Source: Anaerolineae bacterium
GTDB lineage: Bacteria; Chloroflexota; Anaerolineae; Anaerolineales; RBG-16-64-43
Length of the DNA: 59,963 nucleotides
Reading direction: 5' to 3'
NCBI GenBank assembly: GCA_003141675.1
Contig: PLND01000051.1
Coordinates: 8,374 to 68,336, forward strand
Part shown: in pieces, positions 16,700-26,700 of the stretch
Layout: every line of letters begins with the position of its first letter
Numbering within the stretch: the stretch's first letter is position 1
Position numbers and translations under genes: made by a program
The notes under the pieces: generated by a model
Databases searched by the model: none
What the model was told of the DNA's origin: nothing
Seen by the model: only the letters and a program-made list of their open reading frames with translations

Positions 16700-19183
16700 C
16701 TATTCTTTCGGATTTTCAGCGTGCATCGTGCGCAACGCCCACAAGGCTTCGAACGCCGGGCTGCGCACGGAATTCTCGCTGTCGCTTAACCCCATGCATA
16801 AATCTTGAAGGAAACGATTCTCAGCCATGGCTCCGAGCGCTTCAATCGCGGCGGCCCGCTGGCGTGGCTCCCCCTCGCGGATGGCGCGCTCCAGCATGGC
16901 CAAGGTCGGCGCACCGGGCGCCAGTCCGGTTTTTCGTTGCGTGGCAAACGACACTAGCCAGGGCAAATTCGCGGGGGAAGGCATAAGAACAAGCGGAGAT
17001 TCGGTTTCCCCATGCAGCCGTTCCACGGCTTGAGCCGCCGCCGACTTCACCGCCCATTGTCCGTCTTCCAGCTGCACCCGTTCGAGAATTTCCAGGGCCC
17101 AGGGTTGCCCGGTGCGCGCCAGGCCGAATACCGCTGCGCGGCGGACCAGGAGTTCTGCGTCTTGGATGGCTTCCCGCAGGATGCCGTGCCCTTCGACCGG
17201 ATCGAGCGAAAGCCCCTCGGCGACGGCGCGGCGCAGGTCATCCTCGCCCTGAAGGAGAATCTGGCCCAGGACGTCGATGGCGGCGTGGGAAGCGATCCGG
17301 CCGAGGGCCAGCGCGCCGGCCCAACGCAACTCCCGCGAATCGGATTCCATCTGTTTGGAGAGGAGCTCCACCGCGCTCTGATCGCCCATCGCACCCAGGC
17401 CCAACGCCGCAAGGATCCGTGCTTCCAGGTCGGAATCCGGAGAGGATAGAAGTTGTCGAAAGAGGGTGGTTGCAGACGCGTCCCGGCTGTTGAGGAATGC
17501 GCAAAGCGCCCGGGCGCGGAGCGGGAACGGCTGGCTGGGGGTGCGCACCACTTTCATCAGCCGGCGGAAAACCTCCACCCGCCAGCCGGCGGTGGGCGGG
17601 GCATCCCGCAGCCAGGCGGCAACGTGGAGCAGCTTCCACCCGTCTTCCACCATCGGGGGCATTTGCGCCTCGCCGGTGCCGGCGTCTTCTTCTTTTATTA
17701 CCGTTGGTGTGAGCCGGGCCGAGACGAGGGTTGAAACGTCGCCCTGCGCCGCCAGTGCGATGGCCGAAAGTTCCGCCAGCGGCGTGCGAGAATTGGAGAG
17801 AAAGGAGGACAGATTTTCCTCTTTGCCCAGTGCGAAGGAGGAGAGCCTCGCGGCGATGACCATATGGCCGAAGGTGACCCGCCCGGCGGGCCGTCTCCGC
17901 AGTATGCCATGCGCGACCATGTCATCGAAGAAATCTTCCACCGGCGGCAGCGATTTCTCCGAATGCGGCCAGGCCAGTGCCAGGGCGGTTTCCACCTGTT
18001 TGCGCGTGGGGGCGGAAACATTTTCCGCGATCATCTCCCGAACAACCTGGGCCAAGGCCTCTTCGGCAGCAGGAGGCAGATGGCGGGCAACATATGCTTG
18101 TTGGTCGGAAGCCGCCGTCGTACCCTGCAAATCTCCGCTGAAGGCCGCCCACGCCCGCAGGGTGATGTCGAGCGGTGAAAGGCCGAGCGTTTGCCGGGAG
18201 AGCCAGCCGATGAGTAATGCGGGATCCGCCTTTTCGGTTGTTTTCCGGTCCGATATTATGATTTCCTGCCAGCGCTTTCCCCATTGTTCCAGGAATGTCC
18301 GATGGTCTGCGGGAAGCCAGGGAGCCGGCGTCGCGGCGGCAAATCCCATCGGTCGCCAGTGATTGGTTTCCTCGGGATCGATCGTGACGATCAGCCGTGT
18401 TTTTGGATACTGGGCCATCAGCGTGCGCACCCAATTGCGGACTTCGTCCTGGGCGGGAAACGGGAGCTCGTCGACGGAATCCAAAAGCAGCAGCGAGCCT
18501 TCGCTCTTCAGGCTGCCTTTCAGGTAGGAGGGAATTTGCGCCGACGAAAGTGTTGAGGCGTAATGCGAGACGGCCGCCGCCAGCGGAACCAACGCATCCT
18601 TGGTGGAATTCGGGAGCGCCAGATCGTGGGCATTGACATAGAAAAGCGTCCGGGGGATTCCGGCGGCTGGGGGGTTCGTTTCCACCGACCGCCGCAGCCA
18701 CTCAAGGGTCAACGCGGCCAGTACGGTCGACTTACCGCTTCCCGGCAGACCGGAAAGCAGCAGGTGCGTTTTCAGCGGGAGCAACTGCGGGATGGGGATG
18801 CCGCCCGTGCCGTAGGATTCCGCGAGTTGCGGCCAGTCGGGTGTGAAAGGAAAGAGAGTGGGCGCGTCGTATTCCGGGGGCTGGTCAGGATCCAATGGAG
18901 GCGGGGCGGCGAGCACGCGCGGCGGAAGCAGGATTTCCTCCAGCGCGAATAGATGCGTCACGATATGCGCCGACTGGGCCCACCGCATCAAATCGTTGCG
19001 GTACCCTTGGGCGGCGGTTGTGGTCAAGGCTTCCAGGGCGGTCCGGTAGGATTCGCCCATCGCTTCCCGGAATGAGGCGATCCGCGTGCGGAGCCGGAAG
19101 AGCACAAGCCCCAGCAGGGCGGCGAAGATAAATCCGATCCAGAAGGAAAGCGAGTCGAATTGCCAGTCGGTGAGGAATTTCAT
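16700..19183 (-). CDS. Membrane-anchored NACHT/STAND-type NTPase with C-terminal HEAT repeats
   Basis: N-terminal TM; Walker A LLLSGLPGSGKSTVL; Walker B GSLLLLDSVDELP; HEAT-like AARILAALGLGAMGDQSAVELLSKQM... Confidence 0.8.
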   Translation of the reverse strand: MKFLTDWQFDSLSFWIGFIFAALLGLVLFRLRTRIASFREAMGESYRTALEALTTTAAQGYRNDLMRWAQSAHIVTHLFALEEILLPPRVLAAPPPLDPDQPPEYDAPTLFPFTPDWPQLAESYGTGGIPIPQLLPLKTHLLLSGLPGSGKSTVLAALTLEWLRRSVETNPPAAGIPRTLFYVNAHDLALPNSTKDALVPLAAAVSHYASTLSSAQIPSYLKGSLKSEGSLLLLDSVDELPFPAQDEVRNWVRTLMAQYPKTRLIVTIDPEETNHWRPMGFAAATPAPWLPADHRTFLEQWGKRWQEIIISDRKTTEKADPALLIGWLSRQTLGLSPLDITLRAWAAFSGDLQGTTAASDQQAYVARHLPPAAEEALAQVVREMIAENVSAPTRKQVETALALAWPHSEKSLPPVEDFFDDMVAHGILRRRPAGRVTFGHMVIAARLSSFALGKEENLSSFLSNSRTPLAELSAIALAAQGDVSTLVSARLTPTVIKEEDAGTGEAQMPPMVEDGWKLLHVAAWLRDAPPTAGWRVEVFRRLMKVVRTPSQPFPLRARALCAFLNSRDASATTLFRQLLSSPDSDLEARILAALGLGAMGDQSAVELLSKQMESDSRELRWAGALALGRIASHAAIDVLGQILLQGEDDLRRAVAEGLSLDPVEGHGILREAIQDAELLVRRAAVFGLARTGQPWALEILERVQLEDGQWAVKSAAAQAVERLHGETESPLVLMPSPANLPWLVSFATQRKTGLAPGAPTLAMLERAIREGEPRQRAAAIEALGAMAENRFLQDLCMGLSDSENSVRSPAFEALWALRTMHAENPKE

Positions 19184-19185
19184 GC

Positions 19186-19887
19186 CTATCCCATGTAAAG
19201 GATCCGTCCGCAATTACCGCATTGGATGATTTCCTGCCCGGAACGCGCGGAGTCGATGCGGGCCGATGATGGAGCCACTCCGCAGGCGCCGCAGGCGCCG
19301 CTTTCAAACCGGACGACTGCCATTCCATGTTTGCTCCGCCGCAAGGCGGAATATTTTTCCAGATCTTCGGCGGTCACGGCCGAGACCGCCGCTTCCCGCT
19401 GGTATCCGATCGTCTCGAGCGTAGTTTGCAGGAGGGCTTGTTCCGCGAGGAGCTTCTCGTCCTGCGCCGCTCGTAGCCGCTCCCGCTCCTCGCGCGCCGC
19501 TTGCGCGGCGGCCACGGCTTTCTCGGATTCTTCGCTCCGGATCATCGACTGCAATTGCCGTTCTTCGAGGACGGAGAGGTATCGGCGCAGGGCGGCGGAC
19601 TCATCTTGAAGGTCCTGCAATTCCTTGGGGTTGGAAACTCCGCCGCTATACAACGTTTTATCGGTTTCCGTAATCCGCTGCTGCTGCCCCCGGGTTTCCT
19701 CTTCGGCCCGGAGGAGATCCTTTTTAGCGTCCTCCAGCCGGGCGCGGGCGTTTTCCTCGTCCGCCCGGGCGCGATCCAGTTCCGGGTGATTCTTGAGGCC
19801 CGCTTCGATTTCCGACAGCCGAGCCTGATGGGAATCAATCTGACCGTCCAGGGTTTGCAGTCGGAAAAGGTTGGAAATACGCGTCAC
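19186..19887 (-). CDS. C4-type zinc-ribbon coiled-coil protein (DUF164/CdsZ-like)
   Basis: TRISNLFRLQTLDGQIDSHQARLSEIEAGL; SGACGACGVAPSS...IIQCGNCGRILY; probable GTG start at 19887. Confidence 0.82.
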   Translation of the reverse strand: MTRISNLFRLQTLDGQIDSHQARLSEIEAGLKNHPELDRARADEENARARLEDAKKDLLRAEEETRGQQQRITETDKTLYSGGVSNPKELQDLQDESAALRRYLSVLEERQLQSMIRSEESEKAVAAAQAAREERERLRAAQDEKLLAEQALLQTTLETIGYQREAAVSAVTAEDLEKYSALRRSKHGMAVVRFESGACGACGVAPSSARIDSARSGQEIIQCGNCGRILYMG

Positions 19888-19938
19888 GGGTTGAATTATA
19901 GGGCAAATAGGAAGCAAGTCAACACGCGATCCCTTGGA

Positions 19939-19967
19939 TTGACCTGACTTTTTCCGGGCGGTACAAT
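19939..19967 (+). promoter_or_regulatory. sigma70-type promoter for DUF3048 gene
   Basis: TTGACC, 17-nt spacer, TACAAT. Confidence 0.6.
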
Positions 19968-19997
19968 CCGAACGGTTTTTCCTATCGGAGGCAAAGT

Positions 19998-21227
19998 ATG
20001 AATCAACCCAAACAGTTTTTATTGCGCCGATGCGCCCCATTGTTCCTGCTCGTCCTTGCGCAAGCGTGCAATCTTGGAGTGCAGCGTCCTATGTCCACCT
20101 TGCTGCCCTTCCACGTAACGGAAACATCAGCCAAACTTGGGAACGTGACAGCAACGTCGGCGGCGGGTGCCACGGCAACCGGTACGCCGACCTCCATTCC
20201 ACCCACTCCGACCAAGACGCCGATCCCTCTGGTGTATCCGGTCGGGCCTTCGGGGTTCCCTTCGAACGTCGATCCCCTCACCGGACTAGTGGTGAGCGAC
20301 CCGACCCTCCTGGATCGCAGACCCCTGGCGATCAAAGTCTCCAATTTCCCGCGCACCGCCCGGCCGCAAGCCGGACTTTCGAAAGCGGATGTCCTCTGGG
20401 AGTTCTACACCGAGTTCGGCAACACGCGTTGGATTGCGATGTTCTACGGCCAGGATGCCGAGAAAGTGGGGCCGATCCGTTCGGCGCGCGTTCTGGATAC
20501 GCGGATCGTGCCTTTGTATGACGCCATTCTGGTCCACGTCCAGGCCTATGAGACCGTCTGGACGGAAATCAGCAAATCCGGGATTGATACGATCAACGAA
20601 TTCCCGGCCTCCTGTCCTGCTATCTGCCGCGATGCGAACGAACAGGTCGTGGAGAATAGCGCATTCGGAAATACCGTCGAACTGACCAAATACGCCAAAC
20701 GGATCGGTTTGCTCTCCGGTGGGCGGCCCAACCTCGACGGGATGGTGTTTGATCCGGCGGCGCCGGCCGGAGCCAATCCCTCCACCGGCGTGTTTATATA
20801 TTTTTCGTCCTCCGCGCAAGCGGAATGGAAATACGATCCCTCCAGCGGGCGCTATATCCGGCAGTCCGAAAAGGACATCACCGGCGCGATGATTCCGCTC
20901 ACCGATAGGACAACTGGAGCGCAGCTCGCGGTGGACAACGTCCTTGTCCTGGACGTCGACATCTTCGGATATGCCGGGAAGACGGGCAGCGGGGAACAAT
21001 TGGACATGGATCTGTCCACGTCCGGGACGGGATATTTCTACCGCGACGGGATTGTCGTGCAGGGAAAATGGAAGAGCGGAGGCCCCAACGCGCCGCTTCA
21101 ATTCGTGGATCAAAACGGTCAGAACTACCCGCTGCACCCGGGTACGACGTATATCGCCATTCTTGGGAACGGTTCCACGGGCGGCCGCACGGCGTCGACG
21201 GAATATCGGTTCTTCAACGTGCCGTAA
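19998..21227 (+). CDS. DUF3048 domain lipoprotein
   Basis: DPLTGLVVSDPTLLDRRPLAIKVSNFPRTARPQAGLSKADVLWEFYTEFGNTRWIAMFYGQDAEKVGPIRSAR; lipobox-like LAQAC. Confidence 0.88.
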   Translation: MNQPKQFLLRRCAPLFLLVLAQACNLGVQRPMSTLLPFHVTETSAKLGNVTATSAAGATATGTPTSIPPTPTKTPIPLVYPVGPSGFPSNVDPLTGLVVSDPTLLDRRPLAIKVSNFPRTARPQAGLSKADVLWEFYTEFGNTRWIAMFYGQDAEKVGPIRSARVLDTRIVPLYDAILVHVQAYETVWTEISKSGIDTINEFPASCPAICRDANEQVVENSAFGNTVELTKYAKRIGLLSGGRPNLDGMVFDPAAPAGANPSTGVFIYFSSSAQAEWKYDPSSGRYIRQSEKDITGAMIPLTDRTTGAQLAVDNVLVLDVDIFGYAGKTGSGEQLDMDLSTSGTGYFYRDGIVVQGKWKSGGPNAPLQFVDQNGQNYPLHPGTTYIAILGNGSTGGRTASTEYRFFNVP

Positions 21228-21367
21228 CTGGTGCGCGGCCGGGATAAAAAGGACGTTATTTACGGATCCCCGATTCTGGTGGATGAAAACGATGCCGTCC
21301 CGGGACGTTTCTCCCTCCCCGTATTTCCGCGCCATGTAGTACAAAGAAGGACATCGACTGGATAAAA

Positions 21368-22588
21368 ATGAACATCCGCAACGAGATCGCTCCGTTGCCA
21401 TCGTGGAAGCGAGGGAAGGCCGGTTTTCCCGCGCCGTGGCAAAAAATTTTTGTGTGGGGAGCTATCGGTTTCTTTGGATTGGCCGGATGCAGTTCGCCCG
21501 CTCGCACATCCATCTCCGAACCTGTGCAATCGGTGACGGATCAAACCACCGCGGCCACGGCATTCTCACCCACGGATACGCCAACCCCTATCGACATCGC
21601 TACGCCAACCCAGACCAATATGCCCGCGATCATCAATCCCCTCACCGGGCTTCCGGTCTCCGATGCATCGCTCATCCAGCGGCGTCCGCTGGCCATCAAA
21701 ATTTCGAATTATCCGCGCACGGCACGGCCCCAGGCCGGGCTTTCGTATGCGGACTTGCTGTTCGAGTTCTACCAGGAATATGGGTTGACCCGCTGGCAGG
21801 CGATTTATCTGAGCCGCGACGTGGACAAGGTCGGCCCGATCCGTTCCGGCCGGAGAATCGACGTGCCGCTGATGCGGGCGTACCAATCCATGCTGACCTT
21901 CTGCGCCGAGTTTGACACCACCTGGGATTACATGGATGAAGAGGGCGTTCGCAATCTGCTGTTGTATTACGGGCCGGTCGGCCCGCCGGCGATGTGGCGG
22001 GATAACGCCCAGATCCCGATCAACGGAATCTATGGGAATACCGCCGAGCTTCGCAAGGCGGCCAAATATCTGAAAATACCCGATATCGTTCCGGACCTCA
22101 ATGGCATGGTGTTTTCCGAACCCCCGCCCGCGATGAGCTCCAAAGGCTCCTTGCTGAGGGTGAGATTTCCCTCCGACACCGCGATCGCCGAATGGCAATA
22201 CAACCCTTCGGACGGGAAATACTACCGCTGGTCCGAAACCGACAAAGGCGGCATGGCGCCGCTCACGGACCGGCTGACCGGGGAGCAGCTTTCCGTTTCC
22301 AACCTGATCGTCGTCTACGTCAACTTCATCCAGCGCAACGGGGACCAGATATACGAGTTGGAACTTTTCGGCGAGGGGAAAGCGCTCTTTTTCCGGGACG
22401 GGATGGAGGAAAACGGAGGCTGGCGGCTTCCGAAAATCGACCGCCCGCTGCAGTTCTTCGGTCCGGACGGACCGTTTGATTTAAAACCGGGAGTATCCTG
22501 GATCGTTCTGGTGGAAGATTCCTCGACCGAAACCCAGACCGGGGACGCCTGGGAGGTTAAATTCGGCCAGCCCACCATGGGAACGTAA
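21368..22588 (+). CDS. DUF3048 domain lipoprotein (tandem paralog)
   Basis: NPLTGLPVSDASLIQRRPLAIKISNYPRTARPQAGLSYADLLFEFYQEYGLTRWQAIYLS...GPIRSGR; lipobox LAGC. Confidence 0.88.
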   Translation: MNIRNEIAPLPSWKRGKAGFPAPWQKIFVWGAIGFFGLAGCSSPARTSISEPVQSVTDQTTAATAFSPTDTPTPIDIATPTQTNMPAIINPLTGLPVSDASLIQRRPLAIKISNYPRTARPQAGLSYADLLFEFYQEYGLTRWQAIYLSRDVDKVGPIRSGRRIDVPLMRAYQSMLTFCAEFDTTWDYMDEEGVRNLLLYYGPVGPPAMWRDNAQIPINGIYGNTAELRKAAKYLKIPDIVPDLNGMVFSEPPPAMSSKGSLLRVRFPSDTAIAEWQYNPSDGKYYRWSETDKGGMAPLTDRLTGEQLSVSNLIVVYVNFIQRNGDQIYELELFGEGKALFFRDGMEENGGWRLPKIDRPLQFFGPDGPFDLKPGVSWIVLVEDSSTETQTGDAWEVKFGQPTMGT

Positions 22589-22685
22589 TAAATCTACAAT
22601 GTAATTCCTCAGCCACGCTTAGGTTGCTAAAAAAGATGTATGCGGATTCCGCAGATTCGAAAGAATACGCGGGTACTCCTTCGCT

Positions 22686-22711
22686 AAAAAAAAATCATAT
22701 GATGTTTTTTT
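22686..22711. terminator. AT-rich bidirectional palindrome between convergent genes
   Basis: AAAAAAAAATCATATGATGTTTTTTT. Confidence 0.4.
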
Positions 22712-22834
22712 ATTTTCCCTCCGCGGACCTGTTCTTCCTGTAAAGGGGGTTTAAAACATTTTCTAATATTCCAGAGTCAGATTTGTTGCCTTTGAATTAC
22801 CCCGGCAGATAAATCGTCCCCTTTCCCTGAAAAC

Positions 22835-25036
22835 TTAGGTAGGAATTTCCAGCGACGAATCGCCGATCGGCGGGAAGGGGTTGCGGATCGCCGGTAGGTA
22901 TAAATCGCGCACGTATTCCTTGAGCATCCGCCGGGTGTTGAAGGTCGGTGCGATCGTGCGGATGGATTCCTTGATCCGCGCGATCCATTCCAAGGGGATG
23001 TTGTCGGCCGAGCGGTTCTCGTAATAGAGAGGAACGATTTCGTTTTCCAAGAGGGAGAAAAGCGATTCCGTATCCTGGGTGTCTTGCACTTCGGCCGTCT
23101 GGTCCTGGTTATCCTCCCCGATCGCCCAGCCGTTTCGTCCGTTATATCCCTCGCGCCACCAACCATCGAGCACGGATAAGTTCAGCGCCCCGTTCAAGGC
23201 GGCTTTTTGTCCGCTGGTGCCCGATGCTTCCAGCGGCCTCAGCGGCGTGTTGAGCCAGACGTCCACCCCTTGGACCAGATAGCGGGCCAGATCGAGATCG
23301 TAATCTTCCAGAAAAATAAAACGGCCGCCGGATTCAAACCGTTTGGCGAACTGATACACCTCCTGCAACAGACGCTTGGCCGGCTCGTCGGCCGGGTGCG
23401 CCTTCCCGGAAAAAATGATTTGCACCGGAAGGTTGGGGCGGTTCAGGAGCGCCAGCAGCCGCTCTGGCCGATGCAGCAGCAACCCGGCCCGTTTGTAGAT
23501 GGTAAACCGGCGCGCAAAGCCGATGGTCAGCACGTTCGGATCCAGCAGGACTCCGGCGTTGACCACCTGGATCGGATGGAGTTTTCCCGACAACCATTGC
23601 TTGCGGGAGCGGTCGCGGATGTGGGCGGCCAGACGCCGTTTGAGATGGATGCGCGCCTCCCATAATTTCTCGTCGGGAATGTCGGAAATATGATCCCAGA
23701 CAGCTTGCTCGTCCATCCGCTCGCGCCAACCCTCGCCCAGATATTTATCGAACAGGTAGCCCATCCGGCGCGCGAGCCAAGTTTCCGTGTGGATTCCGTT
23801 TGTGATATGGCGGATCGGCACCTTGTCTTCTGGGAGAGAGGGCCAGAGGTGGTTGTACATTTTACGCGATACCCGGCCGTGAATCTCGGAAACTCCGTTG
23901 GCATGGTTCGAAAGGTGCAGGGCCAGTACCGGCATGCTGAACGTTTCACCCCAGGATTGGTGATGGCATGCCAGGTTGAGAAACGCATCGCGCTCCAAAC
24001 CCAGTTGGGGCCAGTACTGCGAGAAGAATTTGTCCATCAGCCAAAGCGGGAATTCATCCGCTCCGGCCGGTACGGGGGTGTGCGTGGTAAAGATCGTCGA
24101 TTGCTTGACGATATCCATCGCCTCCGGAAAGCTCCGGCCGGCGGCGACATACTCGCGGGCGCGCTCGAGGAGCGCGAACGCCGAATGCCCTTCATTGAGA
24201 TGCCAGGCGGTGGGGTTGTACCCGAGCGCGCGCAGCGCGCGCACGCCGCCGATCCCCAGGATGATCTCCTGCGATATTCTCTGTTCTAGTTCGGCGGTAT
24301 ATAAGCGCGCCGTGAGTTCGCGGTCCACGGGCGAGTTGCTCTCGACGTTGCTGTCGAGGAGGTAGAGCGGAACCCGCCCCACACGGACTTGCCATAATCT
24401 GGCGGCAAGGTCACGTCCTGGAAGGGAGACGCTGACGGTGAGCGGGTCGCCGTTGCGTCCCACAACCGGCCATACCGGAAGGTTGGCGAAGTCGAGGGGC
24501 TCATAGAGCGCTTCCTGCCAGCCGTCTTCGGTGATGGTTTGGCGGAAGTATCCGAGCGTATATAAAAAACCCAACCCCACCAACGGGATGCCCAAATCGC
24601 TGGCTTCCTTGATGTGATCTCCGGCCAGCACCCCCAGACCACCCGCGTACCCTTGAATTGATTCGTGCAATCCATATTCGGTGGAAATGTAAGCGATCGG
24701 CCGGTTAAGAAGGTCGGGATTTTCCCTCTGGTACCAGGTTTTGGAGGTGCTCAGGTAATGGTCGAAAAGCTCCATCACCCGGTCGTAGGTTTGAAGATAA
24801 TCCACGTTGGAAATTGCGGCGTTCAATTGCGGGCGCTTGATCTGCCGAAGAAATTGGACCGGGTTGTGATGGACTTCCTCCCACAGTGAGTAGTCGATCC
24901 GGCTGAATAGGTTTTGGGCTTCCGGATGCCACGTCCAGCGCAGGTTGTAGGCCAGGTCCGGCAATCTGCCGATCCGTTTGGGCAGCGAGAGCTCCTTGGC
25001 GATGGGGGGTTCGATCGCGAGGAAATCTTCCAGCAT
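22835..25036 (-). CDS. glgP: Alpha-glucan (glycogen) phosphorylase, DUF3417-containing
   Basis: LAYNLRWTWHPEAQNLF; WHLNEGHSAF; RPLEASGTSGQKAALNGALNLSVLDGWW (PLP-Lys region). Confidence 0.95.
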   Translation of the reverse strand: MLEDFLAIEPPIAKELSLPKRIGRLPDLAYNLRWTWHPEAQNLFSRIDYSLWEEVHHNPVQFLRQIKRPQLNAAISNVDYLQTYDRVMELFDHYLSTSKTWYQRENPDLLNRPIAYISTEYGLHESIQGYAGGLGVLAGDHIKEASDLGIPLVGLGFLYTLGYFRQTITEDGWQEALYEPLDFANLPVWPVVGRNGDPLTVSVSLPGRDLAARLWQVRVGRVPLYLLDSNVESNSPVDRELTARLYTAELEQRISQEIILGIGGVRALRALGYNPTAWHLNEGHSAFALLERAREYVAAGRSFPEAMDIVKQSTIFTTHTPVPAGADEFPLWLMDKFFSQYWPQLGLERDAFLNLACHHQSWGETFSMPVLALHLSNHANGVSEIHGRVSRKMYNHLWPSLPEDKVPIRHITNGIHTETWLARRMGYLFDKYLGEGWRERMDEQAVWDHISDIPDEKLWEARIHLKRRLAAHIRDRSRKQWLSGKLHPIQVVNAGVLLDPNVLTIGFARRFTIYKRAGLLLHRPERLLALLNRPNLPVQIIFSGKAHPADEPAKRLLQEVYQFAKRFESGGRFIFLEDYDLDLARYLVQGVDVWLNTPLRPLEASGTSGQKAALNGALNLSVLDGWWREGYNGRNGWAIGEDNQDQTAEVQDTQDTESLFSLLENEIVPLYYENRSADNIPLEWIARIKESIRTIAPTFNTRRMLKEYVRDLYLPAIRNPFPPIGDSSLEIPT

Positions 25037-25132
25037 TGGACGTCTCCAGTCCTATTCCCGGGGGAAATCCTTTTCCAAAGACTCGGGATAGGAGAATATA
25101 TCACACGGGCGAGGATTCCGCAGCCGGGTGGA

Positions 25133-26287
25133 TCATCCGGAGGGGAATTGCTTAAGGGCTTTCCAAAGGGCGATGAGCACCGTGTTGACTGATCCTTCGA
25201 TGGCCGTCTCCTGCGGGAGAAGAAATCGTTGCCGAATTTGCTGCGCGGATTCGCCAATCAGCAGCACGCCATCCGATCGAAATCCGTCGGCATCCTGCTG
25301 AAGCGTTACACCGACGGCGTGTGTAACTTGCCGCTCGATCCGCCACTGCCCGACGACGGCGGGGAAATCCTCCCGCTCGGTCCCGGTCAACACCAGGCCG
25401 CCGCAAAAAGACTCAGAACCTTCCCTGCTTAGAACCCCGGCGAGCATTCCGCCCGTCCTGCATTCGACTGATGCCAGAGCCGCTCCGGCGGGCAAGCAGC
25501 GCAATACCTGCCCGGCGAGTGTTTCCCCGTCGATTCCCAGGATATGGCCTTCCAACGCGGATCGAATGTCCTGTTCCGCAGCGGCAATCGCGGCCCATGC
25601 GCCGGCTTCGTCCTCTCCGCGGCCGGTGAGGCGCACGTCCGTCATCCCGGCGTGCGCCGCCAGACCTGCGGCGGGATTTTCCGAGCGCTCCCAGCGGCCG
25701 ATCCGGTCGTCGATTTGCGATTCACCCAAGCCCACAACGTGGATCGTCCGCGTGTGGATCACCTCCCCGCCGCCGCGCTTCGCAAGAAGGGGAAGTACCT
25801 GCTCACGGATCATCGCTTTCATCTCGCCCGGAACGCCGGGGACGGCGAAAAGAAGCGCTCGTCCGATCTCCATGGAGATTCCCGGCGCGGTTCCGTACGG
25901 GTTGGGAAGCGCCTCGGCGCCGGCGGGAAGAAATGCCTGCTGGCGGTTGTTTCCCGAAATGGGTCGGTTCAACCGGGCGAACCGGGCCCGGATCGCCTTC
26001 CATAATTCCGGGTGGAAAATTAATTCGACCCCGGCCGCGCGGGCGACCGCCTCGCGGGTGGGATCGTCCACCGTTGGCCCCAGCCCGCCGGTGGTGATAA
26101 GCACGTCCGCCCGGTCCGCGGCTTCGCGAACAACCGCGGTGATTTGTTCGAGGTTATCACCCACCACGGCAACCCGTTGCACTTCGAAACCGGAATCGCG
26201 AAGCATCCGGGCGATCGTTTGTGTATTTGTATCGACGATGGCTCCGGCGGTCAATTCGCTGCCGATGACGATGAGCTCTATGTTCAT
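25133..26287 (-). CDS. cinA: CinA-like protein (MoCF domain + degenerate deamidase domain)
   Basis: IELIVIGSELTAGAIVDTNTQTIARMLRDSGFEV; ITTGGLGPTVDDPTREAVARAAG; FAVPGVPGEMKAM; C-term ASVECRTGGMLAGVLS. Confidence 0.88.
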   Translation of the reverse strand: MNIELIVIGSELTAGAIVDTNTQTIARMLRDSGFEVQRVAVVGDNLEQITAVVREAADRADVLITTGGLGPTVDDPTREAVARAAGVELIFHPELWKAIRARFARLNRPISGNNRQQAFLPAGAEALPNPYGTAPGISMEIGRALLFAVPGVPGEMKAMIREQVLPLLAKRGGGEVIHTRTIHVVGLGESQIDDRIGRWERSENPAAGLAAHAGMTDVRLTGRGEDEAGAWAAIAAAEQDIRSALEGHILGIDGETLAGQVLRCLPAGAALASVECRTGGMLAGVLSREGSESFCGGLVLTGTEREDFPAVVGQWRIERQVTHAVGVTLQQDADGFRSDGVLLIGESAQQIRQRFLLPQETAIEGSVNTVLIALWKALKQFPSG

Positions 26288-26369
26288 GGTTGTTATTCCT
26301 CGCATTCGATTATATTGCGGTAACGATGGCTGTCAAAGGAGTTCGGCCTGCCTGCGTATTGGCGGCGGG

Positions 26370-26575
26370 GAAGGACTGTTCGTCATACCCGCATATCGCC
26401 TGCGCGCAAGGAATGTTTGTCATGCCCGCGTGTTTTAGGCCTGCCCTCGGGAGTTCTTCCCGGGGGCGGGCATCCAGTAAAGGCCCCGCAATCCTGGATT
26501 CCCGCCAAGTACACGCGGGAATGACGGAAGTCTTCGAGTTCGTCACACACGCATGTCGCTGGTGGGGAGGTCATT
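26370..26575. repeat. 'GGATTCCCGCC...GCGGGAATGAC' type intergenic repeats
   Basis: Repeated CATACCCGC / CATGCCCGCG / GGATTCCCGCCAAGTACACGCGGGAATGAC units; minus translation VIPACTWRESRIAG typical of this repeat type. Confidence 0.6.
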
Positions 26576-26613
26576 AGTCAAAGCCGTGTGGAATTTCTCG
26601 GTTTCCCCCTGCG

Positions 26614-26646
26614 AAAAAAAGAAGGAGCGGCGGAAAGCCACTCCTT
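26614..26646 (-). terminator. Intrinsic terminator of the plsX-fabF-membrane protein operon
   Basis: Minus strand AAGGAGTGGCTTTCCGCCGCTCCTTCTTTTTTT. Confidence 0.75.
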
Positions 26647-26700
26647 CGAATTGATTGTACGTTTGCGGATCCGGACCGTTGTTCCCGATTGCGCGGGCTT

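Noticed and set aside
22777-23166. Minus ORF overlapping the end of glgP as an extra gene
   Set aside because: Out-of-frame shadow of the glgP C-terminus; no recognisable domain
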